Of a stretch of 64,000 nt of DNA, positions 58,321-64,000 are shown in pieces. Numbering within the stretch: position 1 is the stretch's first letter; each line of letters begins with the position of its first letter. This DNA is from Chryseobacterium shigense. Lineage in GTDB: Bacteria > Bacteroidota > Bacteroidia > Flavobacteriales > Weeksellaceae. Where the stretch lies: NCBI RefSeq assembly GCF_014207845.1, contig NZ_JACHLC010000001.1, forward strand, positions 62,001-126,000, in the 5' to 3' direction. The notes beneath the pieces were generated by a model. The model did not search any database, had not been told where the DNA came from, and saw only the letters and a program-made list of their open reading frames with translations. Both the position numbers and the translations under genes were made by a program.

Positions 58321-58971
58321 TCAGTCGATAATGTGGTTTTCTAAGGCATATTTTACTATTCCTACGGAATTTTTTGCGTTTAATTTTAGAAGTATCCTTT
58401 TGCGGTGGGTTTCTACGGTGTTGATGCTTATGAAGAGTTTTTCAGAAATATCTTTGCTGCTGAAGCCGTCGCATATCAGTTTGAGGATCTCCATTTCTCT
58501 GCGTGTAAGGGGCTCTTTAATATGCGGATTGGGTTTTCCTTCTTCGCTGCTGATAAAATTGATCATTCTTTCTTTTGCATGATCGCAAATATAGATTTCA
58601 TTTAAAAGCAGGACATTTATAGATTTCAGGAATTCGTCGTATCTGCTGTTTTTGTCGAGATAGCTTTTTATGCCCTTGTTAAAAAGCTTCCGGATGTCGA
58701 TCATATCATAACTATTGCCTATGACAATAATTTTGATTTGTTTGTTTGTTGAGGTAATGTCTTCTGTAAGTCTGAAAATATCTGTAAGCATCAGCATATT
58801 GGAGCTTAGTACCAGAATTTCCGGGGGATCTAATTTTAATTGTTCAAATAGGTGTTCATAAGAATTACAAATGTCAATCGTGTTAAAAATTTTGCTCTGT
58901 GAGAGCAGTTTTGATAAACCTTCTGTGTAGAGTAACGGTTCATCAAAAATAGTTAATCTCGGTTTCATCAT
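58321..58971 (-). CDS. LuxR-type regulator with degenerate receiver (CsgD-like candidate)
   Basis: 216 residues. The N-terminal region folds like a receiver domain (LTIFDEPLLYTEGLSKLLSQ), but the phosphoacceptor site reads ILVLSSNML, with serine at the Asp position (residue 56). The C-terminal LuxR HTH is intact (LTRREMEILKLICDGFSSKD, ISINTVETHRKRILLKL). It should therefore not be phosphorylated in the usual way. E. coli CsgD has the same kind of atypical receiver and LuxR HTH. Together with its place right after the curli operon, this makes it the best local candidate for a curli activator. Confidence 0.85.
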   Translation of the reverse strand: MMKPRLTIFDEPLLYTEGLSKLLSQSKIFNTIDICNSYEHLFEQLKLDPPEILVLSSNMLMLTDIFRLTEDITSTNKQIKIIVIGNSYDMIDIRKLFNKGIKSYLDKNSRYDEFLKSINVLLLNEIYICDHAKERMINFISSEEGKPNPHIKEPLTRREMEILKLICDGFSSKDISEKLFISINTVETHRKRILLKLNAKNSVGIVKYALENHIID

Positions 58972-59196
58972 GGTTAGTTTTGTTTATATAAAAATATAAA
59001 AAAATATTTACATTTTACATAAAAATAATAAATATTTACACTTTATTTTGATAATAATGATTATAAAATCGAAATATTATTGATTATTTGATAAATAATT
59101 CTCTTGTTGTGGAGTTTTAAATAAATATTTTAGAGTTATTATTTTTGAAACTTAATATTGATGGGATATTTGGTTTGTTTAAGTTTTTGATATGTA

Positions 59197-59667
59197 TTAT
59201 TTAACTAACGTGGTAGGGATATGTTTTACCGGAAAGTTAACAGACCTGGCAATAAAACAAAATTGATTTGCCTTATGGTGCAGTTCTCCAGCTCTCTCAA
59301 TCATAGATTTTTCCTGTACAATAACTGTGGGGTGTAAAGTAACAGATGTAAAATGTCCGCTTCCGTCAGCGGTTTCTTCCATGATTCCGGTAGCTTCGTC
59401 CGTGTAATGGGTAACAATGATGCCTTCTTCCGAACAGAAATGAAGATACCATAGCATATGGCAGGAAGAAAGTGAGGATAGAAGCAGGTCTTCAGGGTTG
59501 TGCCTGGTTTTGTCTCCCCGAAATGCCGGATCGGAAGAGCCTTCAATAAGAGCCTTATTTTCAACCTGAATGGTGTGGCTTCTTTCATAGTTTCTGTAGC
59601 TGCTGGTTCCTGTTCCTGTATTTCCGGTCCAGCTGATGGTTGCTTTGTAGTGATGTTCTTTGCCCAT
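59197..59667 (-). CDS. OsmC family protein
   Basis: 156 residues with the OsmC fold. The two redox cysteines lie in LSSLSSCHMLWYLHFC and HHKANQFCFIARSVNFPV, and the N-terminal HHYKATISWTGNTG strand is typical. Family members are thiol-dependent peroxidases acting on organic hydroperoxides. It is the first of no obvious operon: ten bases separate it from the PD40 protein gene upstream on the same strand, so the two may be co-transcribed. Confidence 0.9.
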   Translation of the reverse strand: MGKEHHYKATISWTGNTGTGTSSYRNYERSHTIQVENKALIEGSSDPAFRGDKTRHNPEDLLLSSLSSCHMLWYLHFCSEEGIIVTHYTDEATGIMEETADGSGHFTSVTLHPTVIVQEKSMIERAGELHHKANQFCFIARSVNFPVKHIPTTLVK

Positions 59668-59677
59668 TTTGCAGGAG

Positions 59678-60607
59678 TTATTTTATGATAAAATGAGTTT
59701 TGTAGATTTTACTTAAGCCGTTTTGGCCTTCGTTGATGTATTCCTGAAAATCCGATATATTTTTGAATTTTTTTGGAGACATATTATTTCTTTTACTGGT
59801 AAAGTATAAAATCTGGTTTTTTTCGTCATAAAAAGGACAGTATTCCATAGATTTTGTATTAATGGGTATTCCCAAATTCTCTGCTTTTTGCCATTTCCCC
59901 TCAGAATCCTTTTTGGAAATATAAAGATCGCCGCTTCCTTGTCCGCCTTTTTCATTATACTTTGTAAAGAGTATAAAATTTTCTTTTTTAGAAATAAAAG
60001 CATTGAATTCATATCCATCGCTGTTGATATTTTCATCCAGTATTTGCGGACCAGAATATTGGTTGTTTTCCCATTGGCATACATAGATATCATCTTTTCC
60101 CATCCCGGTTGGTGATTCCAGGGTGAAGTATAAATTTTTATTGTCAGAAAGGGTAGGAAAGAACTCGTTCAGATCGGAATTGACAGGTTTGCCCATATTT
60201 ACAGGTTCGGACCATTCTGAATTCTGATTTTTTCTTTCCACATACCATATGTCGAAATCCTTCTTTTCTGATTTTGTTTTGTCCAGAGGACGGTCAGATG
60301 CAAAATACAAACGGGTTCCATTATCAGCTAAAAAAGGCTCCATATAGGAGTAATTGTCATTAAAGGATAATAGCTGAGTCTCGGACCAATTGTTTTTTCC
60401 ATTCTTTTTGATGCTGGTGATTTGTGAAATTTCCTGGTTGGGGCTCTGTATTGTGAAAAAGACCTCATTTCCATCTTCTGAAACTGAAAAATCTCTTACA
60501 TTAAGAAACTGATTGAGCTTTTTCTCAAAAAGTGTTATTGTATTTGAATCCTGGGCATTGAGCAGACTGACTATAAGAAAGAGCAGGGCTGTAAATATAC
60601 TTTTCAT
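59678..60607 (-). CDS. Exported PD40 (WD40-like propeller) protein
   Basis: 309 residues: signal peptide (MKSIFTALLFLIVSLLNAQ) and several PD40-type repeats, for example PFLADNGTRLYFASDRPLDK, FPTLSDNKNLYFTLESPTGM and CPFYDEKNQILYFTSKRNN. Such TolB-like propellers occur in OmpA-linked surface lipoproteins and PorE-type proteins, but this one has no OmpA domain and no lipobox. The function is unknown. It lies ten bases upstream of the OsmC gene. Confidence 0.82.
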   Translation of the reverse strand: MKSIFTALLFLIVSLLNAQDSNTITLFEKKLNQFLNVRDFSVSEDGNEVFFTIQSPNQEISQITSIKKNGKNNWSETQLLSFNDNYSYMEPFLADNGTRLYFASDRPLDKTKSEKKDFDIWYVERKNQNSEWSEPVNMGKPVNSDLNEFFPTLSDNKNLYFTLESPTGMGKDDIYVCQWENNQYSGPQILDENINSDGYEFNAFISKKENFILFTKYNEKGGQGSGDLYISKKDSEGKWQKAENLGIPINTKSMEYCPFYDEKNQILYFTSKRNNMSPKKFKNISDFQEYINEGQNGLSKIYKTHFIIK

Positions 60608-60704
60608 CTTTAGAAATTAATTATCTAATTTAATTAAATAATATAATTCAATTGTGTCTGATGGTCATTTAATACTGTCTTATTTGAGTAACTATGGAAA
60701 TAAT

Positions 60705-60735
60705 AAAAGGCTGCCTCAAAATATGGCAGCCTTTT
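60705..60735 (-). terminator. Terminator of the RNase E/G gene
   Basis: An 11-bp perfect stem AAAAGGCTGCC/GGCAGCCTTTT (60705-60715 with 60725-60735) with a nine-base loop. On the minus strand TTTTATTATTT follows. It lies ten bases after the stop. Confidence 0.85.
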
Positions 60736-60744
60736 TGAATTTTT

Positions 60745-62304
60745 TTAATTAGAAAACTCTATCAATTCTTCTTTCTTGGAATTGTAAATTTTGTATTCTA
60801 AGTACTTAAAAGAATCCCTTGGGATAATGGTTACCCATTTTTTGTATTTGATAAACCATTTCATCTGGATGCTTTTGATGCCTTTGGTAAGGTAGGCTTC
60901 CACGAAGGGGTGCACATGCAGGAAAATTTTTCCTTTCTCTTTCTGCAGGATGCTTCTGAGGGTTTCACCCATTCTTTCCACGATCACAATTGGAGCTACA
61001 ATTTCTCCGTCTTTGTTCGGGTTTTCTTCTTTGGTTTCGATCTGTTTTTCCGGGCGGTTCCTTTGTCTGGTAATCTGGATCAGTCCAAATTTGCTCGGAG
61101 GAAGAATTTTGTGGCGTGCTTTGTCACGTTTCATTTCTTCTTTCAGATGCTCGTACAGGTCCCTTCTGTGTTCAGGGTTCTGCATATCGATGAAATCGAT
61201 TACAATGATGCCTCCCATATCACGGAGACGAAGCTGTCTGGCAATCTCGGTGGCTGCCATTTTGTTGACTTTAAGAGCGTGCTCTTTGTTTACGGCGGTT
61301 CCGGTTGTGATATTATTTCCGGAGTTTACATCAATCACATGAAGTGCTTCTGTATGCTCTATAACAAGATAAGCACCTTTTGAACTTGGAATATTAACGT
61401 GTTTTCCAAAGCTTTGTTTAAGCTGTTTTTCAACGTTGTAATATTCGAGAAGAGGAATGTGGGAATTGTAAAACTGGACAATATTCTTTTTTTCAGGGGC
61501 TATGACCTCTACATAATTGGTCATTTCATCTACCATCTGTTCATCGTCACAGATGATGCTTACGAAATCCTGGTTGAAATTGTCCCTCAAAATAGCTGAA
61601 GCTTTGTCTTCTTCGCTTAAAACTTTAGCCGGAACTTTGCTTCTCTGAATGTTTTTGAAAGTACTTTCCCATTTCTGGATCAGCTGATTCATATCATTAT
61701 GAAGGTCTGCTACTTTTTTTCCCTCGGCTACAGTTCTTATAATAACACCGAAACCTTCTGGCTTGATACTGTCAATAAGTGTTCTCAGTCTTTCTTTTTC
61801 CTCAGTAGTTCTGATTTTTTTGGAAATGGAAACTTTGTTATCGAAAGGGATCAGGACCAGAAAACGTCCTGTTAAAGAAACCTGGGTAGAGATCCTCGGA
61901 CCTTTGGTGGAGATAGGTTCTTTAGTAATTTGAAGCAGAACGAGATCGTCTTTTGCAATGACTTTGTCTACGGTTCCGTTTTTGTCTATTTCGGGTTGTA
62001 TCTCGAAATTTTTTAAGCTTGAAGAACTCTGTTTTTTAGAAATAGTATCTTTTAAAAACTTTCTGTAGGTGAGGTATTGTGGTCCCAGGTCCTGATAATG
62101 CAGGAATGCATCCTTATCGTACCCGATATTTACGAATGCGGCATTCAGGTTGGGGGCTAACTTTTTTACTCTTCCTACAAACAGATCTCCAACTATAAAT
62201 TCGCTTTTGTCCTCTTGTTCATGAAGTTCACATAGTCTTCCGTCTTCCAGCAGTGCAATCTTTGTAAGATCATCTTCATGCGAAACTATTAGTTCTTTCT
62301 TCAT
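60745..62304 (-). CDS. rng: Ribonuclease E/G family protein
   Basis: 519 residues, close to RNase G length rather than the long RNase E. The S1 domain (EFIVGDLFVGRVKKLAPNLN, AAFVNIGYDKDAFLHYQDL, about 35-125) is followed by the catalytic DNase I-like domain with the metal ligand region IDFIDMQNPEHRRDLYEHL (about 360-390) and ITRQRNRPEKQIETKEENPN. It processes rRNA and degrades mRNA with 5'-end dependence. No scaffold tail is present, so it is not a degradosome organiser. A strong terminator ends the unit. Confidence 0.94.
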   Translation of the reverse strand: MKKELIVSHEDDLTKIALLEDGRLCELHEQEDKSEFIVGDLFVGRVKKLAPNLNAAFVNIGYDKDAFLHYQDLGPQYLTYRKFLKDTISKKQSSSSLKNFEIQPEIDKNGTVDKVIAKDDLVLLQITKEPISTKGPRISTQVSLTGRFLVLIPFDNKVSISKKIRTTEEKERLRTLIDSIKPEGFGVIIRTVAEGKKVADLHNDMNQLIQKWESTFKNIQRSKVPAKVLSEEDKASAILRDNFNQDFVSIICDDEQMVDEMTNYVEVIAPEKKNIVQFYNSHIPLLEYYNVEKQLKQSFGKHVNIPSSKGAYLVIEHTEALHVIDVNSGNNITTGTAVNKEHALKVNKMAATEIARQLRLRDMGGIIVIDFIDMQNPEHRRDLYEHLKEEMKRDKARHKILPPSKFGLIQITRQRNRPEKQIETKEENPNKDGEIVAPIVIVERMGETLRSILQKEKGKIFLHVHPFVEAYLTKGIKSIQMKWFIKYKKWVTIIPRDSFKYLEYKIYNSKKEELIEFSN

Positions 62305-62540
62305 TTTGTATAAGATAAAAATTTATTAAGATTATAGAAAACTGGCGTATTTTTTAGCGAATAAATAATTTTAAATATAAGAATTTAGAATGAAATTGCT
62401 GTATATTTTTAAAAATATCTGCAAAAGCCTTGCTTTCCTTTGGAAATCTTATAGTTGCAAACAAAAATATAGTCGGTGAACGCTTAAATAATTAAAATCA
62501 CCAACTATATTATTATATTGTAAATCCCGAAAAAAAGAGA

Positions 62541-62630
62541 TTATTTTTTCTTATGTCTGTTTGCTCTTCTTCTTTTCTTTCTTTTGTGAGTTGCAACCTT
62601 GTGTCTTTTTCTTTTCTTTCCGCTTGGCAT
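62541..62630 (-). CDS. 29-residue basic ribosomal-type protein
   Basis: An open frame of 30 codons on the minus strand begins MPSGKKRKRHK and ends HKKK; 19 of 29 residues are Lys, Arg or His. The composition and the KKRKRHK/HKRKKRRR pattern match the tiny basic proteins of the AURKAIP1/COX24 (bS22/mS38) type that bind the small ribosomal subunit and are conserved in this position in many Bacteroidota. It lies 43 bases after the HU gene on the same strand, so they are probably one transcript. It is too short for usual gene finders. Confidence 0.75.
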   Translation of the reverse strand: MPSGKKRKRHKVATHKRKKRRRANRHKKK

Positions 62631-62673
62631 AATTTTAATTTTTTAGTAACTAGTTAATATTCAGTTAATGTTC

Positions 62674-62964
62674 TTATTTTACTGCAACTTTTGTTTTTAC
62701 TTTCTCTACAAAAGATTTTGAAGGTTTGAAAGCAGGAATATTGTGAGCAGGAATCTCAATTGCAGTGTTCTTAGAAATATTTCTCCCTGTTTTAGCAGCT
62801 CTTGTTTTAATGATAAAAGATCCAAAACCTCTCAGATAAACGTTATCCCCATTATACATAGAAGTCCTGATCTCCTGCATAAAAGCTTCTACAACTTTCT
62901 GTGTTTCATTCTTTTCTGTTCCCAACTTATTTGAGATGGTGTTTACCAATTCTGCCTTTGTCAT
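62674..62964 (-). CDS. hup: HU family DNA-binding protein
   Basis: 96 residues, the usual HU length. The DNA-binding arm and body motifs are visible: MTKAELVNTISNKLGTEKNE at the start, GFGSFIIKTRAAKTGRNISK (the basic arm with the conserved R-AAKTGRNP-like stretch) and the C-terminal AFKPSKSFVEKVKTKVAVK. HU compacts DNA and bends it. The following tiny basic protein is probably co-transcribed. A good promoter lies upstream. Confidence 0.95.
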   Translation of the reverse strand: MTKAELVNTISNKLGTEKNETQKVVEAFMQEIRTSMYNGDNVYLRGFGSFIIKTRAAKTGRNISKNTAIEIPAHNIPAFKPSKSFVEKVKTKVAVK

Positions 62965-62994
62965 TTCCTTTTTTAATTTTAAATTTTAGGTGTG

Positions 62995-63026
62995 CAAATT
63001 TAGTTAAAAAAATTGAATACTAGCAA
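62995..63026 (-). promoter_or_regulatory. Promoter of the HU gene
   Basis: On the minus strand TAAATTTG (62995-63002) matches TAnnTTTG, with TTG at 63024-63026 (21-base spacer). The -7 box lies 30 bases before the start. Confidence 0.65.
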
Positions 63027-63102
63027 ATTAGTGGTAAAATATTTTTGTTTAAAGAGTTGGAGTTTTCATGTTTGGTTTATATTAATATTACGTTAAATCT
63101 CT

Positions 63103-63774
63103 TTACATGCTGGAATTGTAGTAGCCATTTTCCACACAGAAACGGATGAGGTGCAGTTTTGTTTTCAGTCCCAGCTTTTCCGTAAGCCTGTTAATATAAG
63201 TATCAATGGTGCGGGTGCTGAGGTTCAGCTTTTCCGCAATTTCCTTATTGCTATAGCCTTCATAGCAGAATTTCATGAGCTGTATCTCAGTGGGGCTGAG
63301 TTCTTCCTGGCCTTTCTTCTGCCTTTCCATGTAGTTCTGTACTGCAAGAGGCTGCTGCTCCCATTCCTTGGAATATTTTTCGTAATCGAACCCGTCAGAA
63401 GCAATACTGCCTTTAATAATATCCTTTATAATAGTGCTTTTTTTCTGGCAATAATAAATATTGGGAATTTTCGAAAGAATCTCGGCCATATCTTCCTGAT
63501 AAGTGCTGGAATAGGTTACAATAGGGGTTTCCGTATTGTTTTTCCTGATGTATTTAATGGCTTCTATGCCGCTTAATACAGGCATAAACAGTTCTATAAT
63601 AAACACATCTTCCTGCCTCCTGTAAATCCTGTTTACAAGCTCGTGGCCGTTATTACAGTCATTCAGAAGCATATAGAAAGGATTTTCCATAAGCGTTTTA
63701 ATCATGATTTTCTTAAAATAGAAATCACTGTCAGCTATAGAAAACCGCACTGTGTTTGATAATAATTTACTCAC
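63103..63774 (-). CDS. LuxR-type response regulator with Glu at the phosphorylation site
   Basis: 223 residues from a GTG start, which includes the receiver start FSIADSDFYFKKIM with the acidic pair D15/D17. The phosphoacceptor position reads FIIELFMPVLSG with glutamate (residue 61) in place of aspartate, so the receiver is locked in an acidic, phosphomimetic state. The LuxR HTH is intact at about 155-215 (LSPTEIQLMKFCYEGYSNKE, LSTRTIDTYINRLTEKLGLK). No histidine kinase is adjacent. Targets are unknown. Confidence 0.85.
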   Translation of the reverse strand: MSKLLSNTVRFSIADSDFYFKKIMIKTLMENPFYMLLNDCNNGHELVNRIYRRQEDVFIIELFMPVLSGIEAIKYIRKNNTETPIVTYSSTYQEDMAEILSKIPNIYYCQKKSTIIKDIIKGSIASDGFDYEKYSKEWEQQPLAVQNYMERQKKGQEELSPTEIQLMKFCYEGYSNKEIAEKLNLSTRTIDTYINRLTEKLGLKTKLHLIRFCVENGYYNSSM

Positions 63775-63953
63775 TTTTAATATCGATTTGGTGTGTGATA
63801 TTTAAAATTCAGATGCCTAATTTATGAAAAACTTATTAAAGTTGAGATTAAACTTGATTAATTAGGGTTTTCACTAAATTATGTTGGGGAAAATACGTAT
63901 TGTACATAAATTTTTTTTTTTATATTTTCACAAGCCAAACAAATCACAAAAAT

Positions 63954-64000
63954 ATGTCTTCTAACAGGGAAAAAAAATTAAACAAATCTGATGTCAGAGT
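63954..64000 (+). CDS. Possible gene start cut by the right edge
   Basis: An ATG at 63954 opens a frame that reads MSSNREKKLNKSDVR to the window edge. The basic, charged start gives no family clue. No clean promoter box is visible upstream, so this is a tentative call. Confidence 0.3.
   Translation, partial: MSSNREKKLNKSDVR

Noticed and set aside
1-64000. tRNA, rRNA, CRISPR array, prophage or replication origin
   Set aside because: I looked for cloverleaf-like segments, repeat-spacer arrays, phage gene blocks and DnaA-box clusters with dnaA/dnaN context and saw none; a covariance-model search would be needed to exclude small RNA genes.

Overview
The window looks like chromosomal DNA of a Chryseobacterium-like member of the Flavobacteriales (Bacteroidota). 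The reasons are promoters of the Bacteroidota type (TTG, then TAnnTTTG), weak or absent Shine-Dalgarno sites, AT-rich spacers, TonB receptors, type IX secretion C-terminal tails, and protein families typical of this group. No rRNA, tRNA, CRISPR array, prophage or complete insertion sequence was recognised.

Layout. 0-6 kb: the end of a UvrD/PcrA-type helicase, a TonB-dependent receptor and the peptide transporter CstA. 6-8.5 kb: an overlapping HipA-like kinase/DUF3037 pair and an alpha/beta hydrolase. 8.5-16.2 kb: a minus-strand tyrosine/homogentisate catabolic cluster (hmgA, a CoA-transferase family gene, hppD, fahA, a flavin reductase) with two unknown genes inside it. 16.2-18.8 kb: a TonB receptor plus exported thioredoxin-like protein behind a palindromic operator. 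18.9-34.4 kb: stress and redox housekeeping genes, including HxlR- and LysR-linked oxidoreductase units, a Crp-type regulator, a secreted M4 protease, an aldo/keto reductase, an AlkD-like protein and a nitronate monooxygenase.

34.4-48.9 kb is an accessory-looking surface-protein island: a six-helix membrane regulator with a C-terminal HTH, a small exported protein, a 1495-residue secreted protein, two further exported proteins, a 1380-residue CotH-kinase protein with a type IX tail, and a pair of transposase-OrfA-like HTH proteins. A conserved 42-bp element precedes three transcription units here (the regulator, the small/giant protein unit and the 469-residue protein). In each case it ends in a -33-like TTG with a -7-like TTTG box 21-22 bases further on. 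I read this as a local, possibly autoregulated regulon, and it is the best candidate here for an undescribed system.

49-52.3 kb carries envelope housekeeping genes (Mpl, a lipoprotein, a PlsC-like acyltransferase, a NUDIX hydrolase). 52.6-58.1 kb is a complete curli operon in the order csgA-csgB-csgE-csgF-csgG-lipoprotein. It has two unusual architectures: a CsgE with a CsgH-like N-terminal domain, and a CsgG with a C-terminal beta-barrel-like domain. A convergent LuxR-type regulator with a degenerate receiver follows and is a plausible CsgD counterpart. 59-64 kb holds OsmC, a PD40 propeller protein, RNase E/G, a 29-residue ribosomal-type basic protein, HU, a second atypical LuxR-type regulator and the first codons of a possible gene at the right edge.

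Protein identities were assigned by reading translations, motifs and gene order. No database search was run.
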